In this document: positions 1-8,055 of the stretch, piece after piece
How positions within the stretch are numbered: position 1 is the stretch's first letter
Layout: each line of letters opens with the position of its first letter
Assembly: GCA_026991135.1 (NCBI GenBank)
Contig: JALXCD010000103.1
Location: 1-53,505, forward strand
From: Deltaproteobacteria bacterium
GTDB lineage: Bacteria > Desulfobacterota > Dissulfuribacteria > Dissulfuribacterales > QOAL01
Reading direction: 5' to 3'
DNA length: 53,505 nucleotides
Position numbers and translations under genes: made by a program
Notes under the pieces: generated by a model
What the model saw: the letters and a program-made list of their open reading frames with translations, nothing else
What the model was told of the DNA's origin: nothing
Databases searched by the model: none

Positions 1-167
1 CCTTTTACCACTGGCATAAATTCAAGATAATTCTCTGAAATCTTATATCTTTTCGAAAGATAAAAAAAGTTTCTTGACTTTTTAAAAACTAGACTAAAGG
101 TATGAATATAGCATTTTTGTAAAAAAGTTTTTTTATTATCTTGCAAAAAAGTAAGGGAGGAATAGAA

Positions 168-788
168 ATGCTAGAGTCAGAAAATCGTTTTTGCGATGCC
201 TTTAAATGGGGAGATATAGAAAAAAAATGGAAGTATCATCTCCTTTTAGGCCTTTTTTTTATTATTACAGGGGCTATAGGAATGATCTTAACCCCTCTTA
301 TGACTTTTTCAACAATTCTTCTTTTTGCCTCTTTCATGATGGTAGGAGGGATATTGCAGTTAATTGAAGCCATCCGGGCCGCCAAAGGATGGAAAAGTAG
401 AATACCTCACTTGCTGGGAGGCATTTTATATATCGCAGGTGGGTTTATATCTATCTGGAATCCTGTGGCAGCGTCTTTGGCCCTTACTCTTATTTTAGCA
501 GCATCAATTTTTACTATTGGTTTATTTAGAATTGTAATGGCCTTACAACATAAAAGTGAGCTCCCTGATTGGGGAATAATTTTTATAAGCGGACTCGCCT
601 CTATAGCCATATCTATTTTTATAGGAATTGCTTGGCCTTATTCTGCCATTTGGACCCTTGGGCTTTTTATCTCTATAGATTTAATATTTAACGGATGGGC
701 CCATGTAATCATTGCAATTGCTGCAAAAAAAAAGAATGTTGAGCATCAACAAGATATAGACTACACGGCCACAAAAGTCGCCAATTAA
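168..788 (+). CDS. HdeD/DUF308-family membrane protein
   Basis: A 206-residue, very hydrophobic protein with about six membrane helices in paired, repeat-like arrangement (first helix near residues 20-40), as in the HdeD/DUF308 family. The family is linked to acid and stress resistance in enterobacteria; its biochemical activity is unknown. I start at the ATG at 168 because GGGAGG lies at 155-160, with correct spacing; the frame stays open upstream to a TTG at 141 that has no ribosome site. The next gene, 31 bp downstream, encodes a YfdX-like protein. The same two families sit together in enterobacterial acid-resistance and transmissible stress-tolerance loci, so a joint envelope-stress role is likely but inferred. 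Confidence 0.85.
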   Translation: MLESENRFCDAFKWGDIEKKWKYHLLLGLFFIITGAIGMILTPLMTFSTILLFASFMMVGGILQLIEAIRAAKGWKSRIPHLLGGILYIAGGFISIWNPVAASLALTLILAASIFTIGLFRIVMALQHKSELPDWGIIFISGLASIAISIFIGIAWPYSAIWTLGLFISIDLIFNGWAHVIIAIAAKKKNVEHQQDIDYTATKVAN

Positions 789-819
789 TAAATTAATATT
801 TTAGAAGGAGGATAAAAAA

Positions 820-1746
820 ATGATTTTTACAAGAATTTTAAAAAAGGAAATCTTTTTTGTTATGGTCATGATCATATCATTTCTGGCCATCACATTACCT
901 ACTACCGGTTCCTGCCAGCAAATACCTGGCGACAAAGGCATCCATCTTAAAACATCTGCTCAGGTATCAAAGGGGGCTGTTGAAAAAGCAAAAAAAAAGG
1001 CAGCAAAAATTAAACAGGAATTCAATAAAAAGGCCATAAAGGCAGTAGCTGACACCTACAAGGTAGTTGATCTTCTTAATAAAAATAAGACAAAAGAAGC
1101 CCTTGATCTCCTAAAAAAGGTGATTGGCGAACTAGAAATAATTCTTGCTGCTAATAAAAATATTTCTCTTATACCCATAAATAGTTACACAGTTGTTATT
1201 GATAGTGATTTTTCTCCTGTGGAAATTGAAAAAAAGATCGCCGAAGTTAAGACAAAACTTAATAATGGGGATATTCAAGGGGCAAGGATACTTTTAGATA
1301 CCTTGCAAAGTGAGATAGACATAATCATTGAAAACTTACCTCTTGCTACTTATCCGGATGCAATGAAGCTTGCTTCAAAATACATAATTAATGATAAAAT
1401 AAACGAAGCAAAAAACGTACTACAAATTGCTCTCAATTCTATGGTGGTGAAAAAAATAATAATCCCTATTCCTCTGATTAGGGCCTATGACCTTATTGAA
1501 GAGGCATCCAAAGTGGCAAAGGCCGATAAGGACCAGGCCCTAAAATATCTTAATGAGGCCAAAAAACAACTCAAACTTGCAAAACTACTCGGGTATGGGA
1601 AGGATGATTTACAGATATACCAAGATTTGCAAAAAAGAATTGACTCTATAAAAAGAGAAATAAAGGGTAAAAACCAGGCGGCAAAGATGTTTGAAGAACT
1701 TATAAAAAAGCTCAAGGAATTTAAGAAAAAACTCTTGTCATCCTAA
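820..1746 (+). CDS. YfdX-family periplasmic protein
   Basis: A 308-residue secreted protein. Residues 1-32 form a signal peptide (Lys-rich start, hydrophobic stretch, then TTGSC). The mature part is Lys/Glu-rich and helical, and matches the YfdX family: the family-typical LATYPDA stretch near residue 177, a VVKKIIIPIPLIRA-like segment near 212-225, and AKLLGYGKDD near 260. YfdX proteins are small periplasmic stress proteins with proposed chaperone-like behaviour; the mechanism is uncertain. The ribosome site AGAAGGAGG is strong and well spaced. It is co-transcribed with the HdeD-like gene, and a hairpin follows at 1769-1808. The C-terminal extension is longer and more basic than in enterobacterial YfdX. 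Confidence 0.85.
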   Translation: MIFTRILKKEIFFVMVMIISFLAITLPTTGSCQQIPGDKGIHLKTSAQVSKGAVEKAKKKAAKIKQEFNKKAIKAVADTYKVVDLLNKNKTKEALDLLKKVIGELEIILAANKNISLIPINSYTVVIDSDFSPVEIEKKIAEVKTKLNNGDIQGARILLDTLQSEIDIIIENLPLATYPDAMKLASKYIINDKINEAKNVLQIALNSMVVKKIIIPIPLIRAYDLIEEASKVAKADKDQALKYLNEAKKQLKLAKLLGYGKDDLQIYQDLQKRIDSIKREIKGKNQAAKMFEELIKKLKEFKKKLLSS

Positions 1747-1768
1747 CCAAATAAAAAACAAAATTCAC

Positions 1769-1808
1769 GGCAAAAAGCTTGCGGATAATCATCTGTGGGC
1801 TTTTTGCC
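1769..1808 (+). terminator. Probable terminator after the hdeD-yfdX pair
   Basis: A perfect 10-bp inverted repeat, GGCAAAAAGC at 1769-1778 and GCTTTTTGCC at 1799-1808, encloses a 20-nt loop 22 bp after the yfdX stop. Only a short T-rich tract (TTATTT) follows, so termination may be incomplete. Confidence 0.55.
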
Positions 1809-1914
1809 TTATTTAATAGGAAAAAAATTTTATGAAAGGGGAGCTTATTTTACTTAACAATATTTTCAAAAAGACATTAAATAGAATACGGCCTAAATTC
1901 ACCAATTCTTTTCC

Positions 1915-1943
1915 TTGACTTTTACCATTGGTCCATTTATGGT
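1915..1943 (+). promoter_or_regulatory. Candidate sigma-70-type promoter for the cold-shock gene
   Basis: TTGACT at 1915-1920 is followed after 17 bp by TATGGT at 1938-1943. It lies downstream of the previous terminator and would give a leader of roughly 185 nt. The -10 box matches the consensus at 4 of 6 positions. Confidence 0.45.
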
Positions 1944-2134
1944 ATCGATATTCAAAGAAATTGAGGTGGTTGTAGCCTTTCAATCAATCCCCTTTTTTCT
2001 TTGTTAATCAAGTCACTTAGTTTGGATTCAGAAGTACCTTCAAAGTGGATCTCCCTCTTTGAGGCTTTTCGAACCAGTAAGTGCAACAAAATGGGGCGAA
2101 ACACCCAAAGAATACTTTAAAGGAGGAAGATCTC

Positions 2135-2329
2135 ATGAAGGGAACAGTAAAGTGGTTTAACGATCAAAAGGGTTTTGGTTTTATTTCACAGGATCAGGGG
2201 CCAGATGTCTTTGTTCATTATACTGCTATTCAGGGCAATGGTTTTAAGTCCCTTGAAGAGGGTCAGACAGTTGAGTTTGACATTACCGAAGGTCCAAAGG
2301 GCCCTCAGGCATCAAATGTAAGGGCATAG
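2135..2329 (+). CDS. Cold-shock protein, CspA family
   Basis: A 64-residue single cold-shock domain starting [17 protein letters not shown]. It carries the nucleic-acid-binding motifs RNP1 (KGFGFI) and RNP2 (VFVHYTAI). The family binds single-stranded RNA/DNA and melts RNA structures. The ATG at 2135 is chosen because AAAGGAGGAAG (about 2119-2129) directly precedes it and the family N-terminus begins there; the frame is open upstream to 2081 but that extension matches nothing. The long leader suggests post-transcriptional control. A strong terminator follows, and the next gene encodes another RNA-binding protein. Confidence 0.96.
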   Translation: MKGTVKWFNDQKGFGFISQDQGPDVFVHYTAIQGNGFKSLEEGQTVEFDITEGPKGPQASNVRA

Positions 2330-2354
2330 GACAATTAACACCAAAAGACATGTT

Positions 2355-2386
2355 AAGGCAGGTCAAAAAGACCTGCCTTTTTATTT
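2355..2386 (+). terminator. Rho-independent terminator after the cold-shock gene
   Basis: AAGGCAGGTC (2355-2364) and GACCTGCCTT (2370-2379) form a perfect GC-rich 10-bp stem with an AAAAA loop. TTTTTATTT overlaps and follows the stem's end. Confidence 0.85.
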
Positions 2387-2402
2387 CAGAAAAGGAGTAA
2401 AA

Positions 2403-2675
2403 ATGAAACTTTATATTGGTAATCTTGCCTATAATGTCCAGGAAGAAGAAGTCAGAAAAATGCTTGAAGAATTCGGCCCTCTTGACTCTTTTGATTGGAT
2501 TACTGACAAATACACTGGAAAGTCCAGGGGTTTTTGTTTTGCAGAAATGAATAACTCAAATGCAGATACTGCCATTAAGGCCTTAAATGGAAAGGAATTT
2601 CATGGACGGTATCTAAAAATAAATGAAGCAAGGGCAAAAAAGGGCAAAAACAAAAGACGGAGACGTTACTGGTAA
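2403..2675 (+). CDS. RRM-type RNA-binding protein
   Basis: A 90-residue protein consisting of one RNA recognition motif (residues 1-78) and a very basic tail (KKGKNKRRRRYW). RNP2 is LYIGNL (residues 3-8) and RNP1 is KSRGFCFAEM (about 41-50). Bacterial single-RRM proteins of this kind occur in cyanobacteria and deltaproteobacteria and are often cold-regulated; their targets are mostly unknown. The ribosome site AAAAGGAG lies about 6 nt before the ATG. It follows the cold-shock gene after a terminator, so it depends on read-through or its own promoter. A second terminator follows at 2709-2741. Confidence 0.93.
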   Translation: MKLYIGNLAYNVQEEEVRKMLEEFGPLDSFDWITDKYTGKSRGFCFAEMNNSNADTAIKALNGKEFHGRYLKINEARAKKGKNKRRRRYW

Positions 2676-2708
2676 TTTTCTTTCTTTTCATAAGACAGAA
2701 TTCAATGT

Positions 2709-2741
2709 AAAAAAGCCGCTAGATCTATGGCGGCTTTTTTT
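2709..2741 (+). terminator. Rho-independent terminator after the RRM gene
   Basis: AAGCCGC at 2713-2719 pairs with GCGGCTT at 2730-2736, around a 10-nt loop. The stem is extended by the flanking A and T runs, and the T run 2735-2741 ends the structure. It lies 31 bp before tsaD and isolates that gene. Confidence 0.85.
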
Positions 2742-2771
2742 GTGAGCTGATTTGATTTACACTTTTCAGTC

Positions 2772-3800
2772 ATGAGTAATTCATCCAAAGGGCCAAGATT
2801 TGTTCTTGGAGTCGAGACATCCTGTGACGAGACCTGTGCGGCAGTTCTTTTACACGGGAAGGAAGTCCTAAGCAATATTGTTTCATCCCAGATTGAAATC
2901 CATGCTGAATTTGGAGGAATTGTCCCTGAAATTGCCAGTAGAAAACACATAGAGGCCATTAACATTGTTGTAAAAAAGGCTATCAAGGAGGCAGATATTG
3001 ATTTTGACCATATTGATGGGATTGCAGTTACCCAGGGCCCAGGGCTTGTTGGCTCACTGGTTGTTGGACTCTCCTATGCAAAGGCATGTGCATTTTCATC
3101 TGGAAAAAAGATTACCGGTGTAAATCATGTCCATGCACATCTTTTGGCACCTTTTCTGTCAGAAAAAGGGTTAAGGTTCCCCTTTACTGGCCTTGTTGTT
3201 TCAGGGGGCCATACAAGCCTCTACTATGTCTCGGACTATTTGTCATTTAAACCCATTGGGAAAACCAGAGATGACGCAGCAGGAGAGGCATTTGACAAGG
3301 TCGCAAAAATCCTTGGCCTTCCATATCCAGGAGGGCCAGTAATAAGCAGGCTTTCAATTGAAGGGGACAAAGACGCCTTTAAATTTCCAAGGGCTATGCT
3401 TCCTAACTCCCCCTTTGATTTTAGCTTTAGCGGTCTTAAGACAGCAGTCTTACAGGCTGTTAAAAGGCTTGAAAAAGGAAAGGCATCCATTCCTTTAAAT
3501 GATATCTGTGCCTCTTTTCAAGAATCAGTTGTTGATGTGCTTGTAAAAAAGACAATAATGGCAGCTAAAGAATGTAACTGTAAAAATGTGGTAATTTCCG
3601 GAGGGGTAGCTGCCAATGAAAGGCTGAGATATGTAATGCAAAAGGCATGTGAGGCTGAGGGATTAAGGCTTTTTTACCCTGATCTATCCCTTTGTACAGA
3701 CAATGCCGCCATGGTAGCCCTTTGTGGATTTCATCAAATAAAAGAAGGAATACTTTTGGGGCCAGAGGCAGATGTGTATTCGAGAATTGCCTTTCCCTGA
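2772..3800 (+). CDS. tsaD: tRNA N6-adenosine threonylcarbamoyltransferase TsaD
   Basis: A 342-residue, full-length TsaD. With TsaB, TsaC and TsaE it makes the t6A37 modification on ANN-decoding tRNAs, transferring threonylcarbamoyl to adenosine. Visible landmarks are the ASKHA nucleotide-fold start (VLGVETSCDET), the metal-binding HxxxH (His119-Val-His-Ala-His123), a VSGGHT phosphate loop near residue 143, FSFSGLKTAV, and a C-terminal ISGGVAAN...CTDNAAM region. No clear Shine-Dalgarno precedes the ATG. The gene stands alone after a terminator; none of its partners is in the window. Confidence 0.97.
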   Translation: MSNSSKGPRFVLGVETSCDETCAAVLLHGKEVLSNIVSSQIEIHAEFGGIVPEIASRKHIEAINIVVKKAIKEADIDFDHIDGIAVTQGPGLVGSLVVGLSYAKACAFSSGKKITGVNHVHAHLLAPFLSEKGLRFPFTGLVVSGGHTSLYYVSDYLSFKPIGKTRDDAAGEAFDKVAKILGLPYPGGPVISRLSIEGDKDAFKFPRAMLPNSPFDFSFSGLKTAVLQAVKRLEKGKASIPLNDICASFQESVVDVLVKKTIMAAKECNCKNVVISGGVAANERLRYVMQKACEAEGLRLFYPDLSLCTDNAAMVALCGFHQIKEGILLGPEADVYSRIAFP

Positions 3801-4048
3801 TCCCAATAACAATCAAGCTCACTTTCTGCAATTGGACTTCAACAAAAACGCAGTCAGGTAGAGTGAAATATTATGCACTTGTTGATTTATATTGGAAAGG
3901 CGCTACATGTCCGAAATTACTCTCCAATATTCTTTCCTCTTTTTGAAGTCTTTTTTACTATTACAGAAGACACTTAGGACATATTTTTTGATTTCTTGTG
4001 CCTGCTTCTCATTATACAAGACTGTATGCTTTTTTCTACCTCTTGTGC

Positions 4049-4546
4049 CTAACTTTCAGATATGTAGCTAGCTATTAATTGTCTTATTTTGTGAATGCTA
4101 TATGTGGCCTGAACAGGAACTTTAATTAGAGGAATATTGGCCGAACGGCAGGCACTATCTAAAAATTTATCTCTATCTTTTCTTTTTAGGGAATCATGTG
4201 AACTGTCATTAAGTTCGATCGCACATAAAATAGATAAATCATTTTTGTCGCAAAGTAAAAAATCAAAGTGTTTTCCAGATATTTTATTAAATGCTTTTTG
4301 CCAATCACTACGAGACATTCCTTTTTGAGGAGTAATAACATCAGCCACTCGGACTTTACCGAATACTTGAGTATTATCACCTACACTTTGCATAAGTACA
4401 CCAAGAAAGGAACGTTCAGCTGGACTAAAAAGAAAATCTCGTTTTCTATATTGGTATGAAGTTGGTCTCTCTTCCTGCTTTTGTAAGAGCTTTAAAATTT
4501 GGACAGCAAATAACGCGACAATGACTAAAATTATTGCCCAACTCAC
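4049..4546 (-). CDS. Membrane-anchored DUF2726 protein
   Basis: A 165-residue protein with one N-terminal membrane helix (about residues 3-20) followed by a DUF2726 domain. The family pattern is visible: SPAERSFLGVL near residue 41, FGKVRVADV near 62, KHFDFLLCD near 92, AIELNDSSH near 109 and a final IPLIKVPVQ. The domain has a nuclease-like look (conserved Glu/Asp positions in beta-strands, as in PD-(D/E)XK folds), but no activity is established. Translation starts at GTG, with AAAAGGAG about 8 nt upstream. It lies 28 bp after the chemoreceptor gene on the same strand and is probably co-transcribed with cheW and the receptor; why is unknown. Confidence 0.8.
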   Translation of the reverse strand: MSWAIILVIVALFAVQILKLLQKQEERPTSYQYRKRDFLFSPAERSFLGVLMQSVGDNTQVFGKVRVADVITPQKGMSRSDWQKAFNKISGKHFDFLLCDKNDLSILCAIELNDSSHDSLKRKDRDKFLDSACRSANIPLIKVPVQATYSIHKIRQLIASYISES

Positions 4547-4574
4547 CTGTTTCTCCTTTTATGCATATATATTA

Positions 4575-6935
4575 TTATTGAAAGGATGAAACCTTGAAGC
4601 GCCTCATTATTTTTTCAACCTGTTTTGCCTTTTGGCTCAGTTCTTCCATGGAAGAAAGAGCGGATTCTGCGCCCTTTGAGTTTTGAATGGCTACCTTTGC
4701 CATGGTATCCATAAGCTTTTGAAGCTCACTGCTCCTTTCGCGCTGCTTTGATGTCCTGTTTGTAATTTCAGAAGAATTCAGGACAACCTTTTCTACTGTT
4801 TCAACGGCTGTCCTTGTTGTTACTGTTGTGGTATTGGCGATGGAGGCAATTTCATCGCTGATATTTTCAAGCTCACCTATGGCCTTTTCTGCAAGCATCC
4901 TTCTTTCTGCCTGTTTATTTGTCATATCCACAATTGATTTTGACTGGAGCTTAAGCCCCTCCATGGAGTCCAAAAGTTCTTGAATGGAGGACTTTTGTCT
5001 TCCAGTAACTCTTGCAATATCAATGGTAACCTTACTTGAATTTTCCACTGTGTTAAGGAGTTCACCCAATGTCTTTTCACTTTCTGCAGCAAGTTTGAGA
5101 CCCTTTTGAACACTTTCCGTGCTCTCTTCTATGAGACTTTCAATTTCCTTTGTGGATTCACTGGTTCTATCTGCAAGCTTTCTAATTTCATCGGCAACGA
5201 CTGCAAAGCCTCGTCCATGCTCACCAGCCCTTGCTGCCTCAATTGCAGCATTAAGGGCCAAAAGGTTTGTCTGTTCGGCAATATCGGAGATAAGATCAAT
5301 AATTTCTCTCACCTGTTCAGAGCTTTTTGCTATTTCCTCCATACCCTTAACAGTTTCATTAATGGCTGCCTGTCCCTTTTGGGCACTTTCAAGAGTAACT
5401 TGTGCCTGTGTGGCTGCACTGTTAGCCTCGTTGGCCATCTCCTCCAATTCAGCAGCCATCTTATTTAGGGCCTTGGCGGTCTTTTCAGCGGCCTCAGACT
5501 GTCTAATTGCCCTTTCCTGGACTTTTTTAGCAGTCTCTCCCATTGCGGCAACGGTCTTGGCAACCTCCCTTGCCCCTTCTTTGTTCTCGCCTGAAACCTC
5601 TGTAATCTTCGCATTGGTCTTGGCCATCTCTTCAATAACCTGGGCGGCCTCCTTTGCCAATTTGGCAGAAGACTCTGCATGAAATGCCACTTCTTGAGCA
5701 GTTTTACCCATGAGTGCTACTCGATTTCGAACATCTTCTGCCCTTTTTGCCTGAAGAGAGGCATTTTCTGTAATGGACTTCGCAATATCATAGACACCTG
5801 TACTTGATTTGCTAAATTCCATACTAGCTTTAATAACATCTCTGAAGGTATCTTGAAGACTTGAAAGAAATCGATTGACCGATTCCGCCATCTTACCAAC
5901 TTCATCCTTCCTGTTTACTTCAAGCCTTGATGTAAGGTCCATATTTAGCGCTGTTTTATTTAAAAATTCTGCTGCCTGTACAATTGGGCCGGCAACGTCC
6001 CTATTAAGAAAATATGCTAGAAGTAGAAGCATTAAAAATACTATTCCATTTGCTATTAAGGTTGGCTGCAAAAGTTTTTTTATTGAGGATGCAAAAAAAT
6101 CTTCTGAAGCAAAGGATACTGCAATCCCTTTTTCACCGCTAAGCCTGGTAAAAACCTTTAAGGGACTCACTGACATTGCCATCTTGGCAGTCTTATCTTC
6201 AACAACACCGTGACCAACTCCAAGCTTAAATGCGTTATCTCTAACCCATGAAGGTGCATTTTTCCCCAGTTCACTCATGTTTTTGGAAAAGATGATTTTC
6301 CCTGCTTCATCTAAAAATAAGACCTTTCCTGAAATTGTACTAATCTTTTTGAGCCACAGGCCCATGTGTGATACTAAAATTTTAGGCCTTATAGAGGCGA
6401 TCAAAACACCCTTTGTGCTATCACTCGTGTTTATTGAACGAACAAGAAAATATTGTTTTGCCCCTGAAAGACCTTCTATGGTTTCAGGTCCAAGTATATA
6501 GGCCTCCTTTGAAAACCTTATTTGATTTTTAGGGAGGATCTTTCCTAGATATTTGGTTTTGTCTGCAGCAATAACTTTAAGATTTTCATCAGCTACCAAC
6601 AAAGATGAATAATAGGGATATTTAGAAATCATATTTCTTAAAAGGCCATTGGCGCCTGAAAATCCATTTCCTTCCACAAGAGAAGTTTGAATAGGATTGA
6701 GATGTGCCAGGGTATTTACGTCATTTAATCTGTTTTGGAAAAAGGTATCAAAAGACTCTGAAAGCCCTGTATTGATAAGGCCAAGCCTTTTTACTCCCTC
6801 ATCTTTCAATATGTTGTTTATGGAAAGAAAATGGTACCCCTGGCTCAAAAGGGCCACAATGCCGGTAAATATAATGAGCACCAAGACCTTATTTTGAAGT
6901 TTCATATCCCTAAAATTGCCTAATCGCCCAATCAT
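4575..6935 (-). CDS. Methyl-accepting chemotaxis protein
   Basis: A 786-residue transmembrane chemoreceptor. TM1 lies at about residues 17-37, a large periplasmic sensor (Cache-like layout) at about 38-287, TM2 near 290-309 and HAMP near 310-365. A long cytoplasmic coiled coil follows, whose hairpin tip ([19 protein letters not shown] onward, about 550-600) binds CheA/CheW. The ligand cannot be read from sequence. The ATG is preceded by GGAGGAG with 4-nt spacing. A CheW gene lies 34 bp upstream on the same strand, so this looks like a receptor with its own coupling protein. No CheA, CheR or CheB is in the window. Confidence 0.95.
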   Translation of the reverse strand: MIGRLGNFRDMKLQNKVLVLIIFTGIVALLSQGYHFLSINNILKDEGVKRLGLINTGLSESFDTFFQNRLNDVNTLAHLNPIQTSLVEGNGFSGANGLLRNMISKYPYYSSLLVADENLKVIAADKTKYLGKILPKNQIRFSKEAYILGPETIEGLSGAKQYFLVRSINTSDSTKGVLIASIRPKILVSHMGLWLKKISTISGKVLFLDEAGKIIFSKNMSELGKNAPSWVRDNAFKLGVGHGVVEDKTAKMAMSVSPLKVFTRLSGEKGIAVSFASEDFFASSIKKLLQPTLIANGIVFLMLLLLAYFLNRDVAGPIVQAAEFLNKTALNMDLTSRLEVNRKDEVGKMAESVNRFLSSLQDTFRDVIKASMEFSKSSTGVYDIAKSITENASLQAKRAEDVRNRVALMGKTAQEVAFHAESSAKLAKEAAQVIEEMAKTNAKITEVSGENKEGAREVAKTVAAMGETAKKVQERAIRQSEAAEKTAKALNKMAAELEEMANEANSAATQAQVTLESAQKGQAAINETVKGMEEIAKSSEQVREIIDLISDIAEQTNLLALNAAIEAARAGEHGRGFAVVADEIRKLADRTSESTKEIESLIEESTESVQKGLKLAAESEKTLGELLNTVENSSKVTIDIARVTGRQKSSIQELLDSMEGLKLQSKSIVDMTNKQAERRMLAEKAIGELENISDEIASIANTTTVTTRTAVETVEKVVLNSSEITNRTSKQRERSSELQKLMDTMAKVAIQNSKGAESALSSMEELSQKAKQVEKIMRRFKVSSFQ

Positions 6936-6969
6936 TGGACTCCTCCTATTTTTATTATGCTTTTAAAAA

Positions 6970-7407
6970 TTATTTTAGAAATTCCAATACTAACCTGGCA
7001 TCAATTAATGGAACCTGGCCATGATTACTTACATAAATGTGGCAAAGAGGATTATCGTTGCCCTCCCCAAGATCATAAGCTTCTATGTCTTCCATAGATC
7101 TAACTCCATCGGTCCTCAAACCTATTACTTCTTTTCCGGATCTCAAAAGTATAACAGTTCCTTTAAGATCTCCTGAAGATGTCTGATCATTTGTTTTTCC
7201 AGGCCACTTATCAACAACAGGTATTACTTCGCCTCTCACATTGATTACGCCAAAGACCCCTTCTTTTGAATTAGGAAGGGGGGTAATTTTCGATGTTCTG
7301 ACCACCTCTTTGACTTTGTTTAACTCACATGCCCAAAGCGTATTATTTGAAGAAAATATCAGGGCTTTTCCAAGGCTAGCAGGACCTTCATCCTTTTGAA
7401 GAGACAA
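6970..7407 (-). CDS. CheW-like chemotaxis coupling protein
   Basis: A 145-residue single CheW domain (about residues 12-143). It has the family's GVINVRGEVIPVVD strand-turn-strand and the C-terminal VPLIDARLVLEFL. CheW links receptors to the kinase CheA. Translation starts at TTG (7405-7407), supported by AAGGAGG six nt upstream; no ATG exists near the family start. It is transcribed directly into the chemoreceptor gene. Confidence 0.9.
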   Translation of the reverse strand: MSLQKDEGPASLGKALIFSSNNTLWACELNKVKEVVRTSKITPLPNSKEGVFGVINVRGEVIPVVDKWPGKTNDQTSSGDLKGTVILLRSGKEVIGLRTDGVRSMEDIEAYDLGEGNDNPLCHIYVSNHGQVPLIDARLVLEFLK

Positions 7408-7482
7408 TTTTAGCCTCCTTATAACTCTTCTCTTTTTCTTTTCGGAAAAAAAGGCTAAGACTTAAAGAAGAATATTGTTTAG

Positions 7483-8055
7483 TTAATGGATTTTAGTAGG
7501 ACCGCTTAGATAAAAACCTTTTAATCTTGAATATATTGGCCCGGTCTGAGTCAAAACACTTTTCATGAGACTTACTTCATTGACCTGAAAACTTGCAGGC
7601 GGGACCTTTGTATTTAAAAATGTATCTAAGTCCCTCAAATTTGAAATGCTTTTTACCCTTGCAACAGTTATATGAGGAACAAAAGACCTTTCTTCCCTTT
7701 TAAAACCAAATTGTTGAAGGCCATCTTCTATCCCCCTTTGAAGATTTCCAAGCTCCTTGACCTCTCCTTTAACCCCAAGCCATAAAACCCTTGGCCTAAC
7801 CCTATTGGGGAAGACTCCGGCTTTAGAAAGGGAAAGGGTAAAGGGTGTAAAATCGGAAACTATCGTATTCAGGGTATCAGCCATTGGCTCTATTAAGGAT
7901 TCATCCACATCCCCTAAAAACTTCAGTGTTATATGGCAATTATTTACACTTACCCACTTTATTCTCCCTCTAACTCCCTGCCATAGGGATTTGGAAGAGC
8001 TTAGAAAATTTTTGACTTCACTGGAGAGGTTTATAGCCAGGAAGCAACGTATCAT
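7483..8055 (-). CDS. thpR: RNA 2',3'-cyclic phosphodiesterase (2H family)
   Basis: A 190-residue 2H-phosphoesterase. The two catalytic HxTx motifs are HITLKFLG (about residue 42) and HITVARV (about residue 127). The family (ThpR/LigT) opens 2',3'-cyclic phosphates and can join tRNA halves in vitro. The start overlaps the end of cinA by 38 bp; GGAGG lies about 10 nt upstream of the ATG. The cinA-thpR(-recA) neighbourhood is common in bacteria, but recA is not here. Confidence 0.93.
   Translation of the reverse strand: MIRCFLAINLSSEVKNFLSSSKSLWQGVRGRIKWVSVNNCHITLKFLGDVDESLIEPMADTLNTIVSDFTPFTLSLSKAGVFPNRVRPRVLWLGVKGEVKELGNLQRGIEDGLQQFGFKREERSFVPHITVARVKSISNLRDLDTFLNTKVPPASFQVNEVSLMKSVLTQTGPIYSRLKGFYLSGPTKIH

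Larger units (their letters stand above)
1747..2134 (+). other. 388-bp non-coding stretch before the cold-shock gene
   Basis: It contains the terminator at 1769-1808, a candidate promoter at 1915-1943 and an untranslated leader of about 185 nt. The leader has a small TCAAAG/CTTTGA inverted repeat (2040-2045 and 2057-2062). No convincing gene is present. Long leaders are known for cold-shock mRNAs, where they control stability and translation at low temperature. Confidence 0.5.

Noticed and set aside
74-106. TTGACT at 74-79 as a promoter for the hdeD-like gene
   Set aside because: The best -10 candidate (TATGAA at 101-106) is 21 bp away; spacing too long to assert.
1832-1918. A 28-codon reading frame with an AGGAAA-like site upstream of the cold-shock gene
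   Set aside because: No recognisable sequence, and it spans the likely promoter of the cold-shock gene; not enough support for a gene.
3890-3929. TATTGGA/TCCAATA inverted repeat after tsaD as a terminator
   Set aside because: The stem is 7 bp, AT-rich, has a 26-nt loop and no directly following T run.
3994-4050. Direct repeat TCTTGTGCCT at 3994-4003 and 4041-4050 in the tsaD/DUF2726 gap
   Set aside because: Only two copies of 10 bp in AT-rich DNA; chance is sufficient. The 248-bp gap shows nothing else convincing, including no terminator for tsaD.
5106-5682. Long plus-strand frames opposite the chemoreceptor gene
   Set aside because: They are antisense shadows of the coiled-coil region and have no ribosome site or family match.
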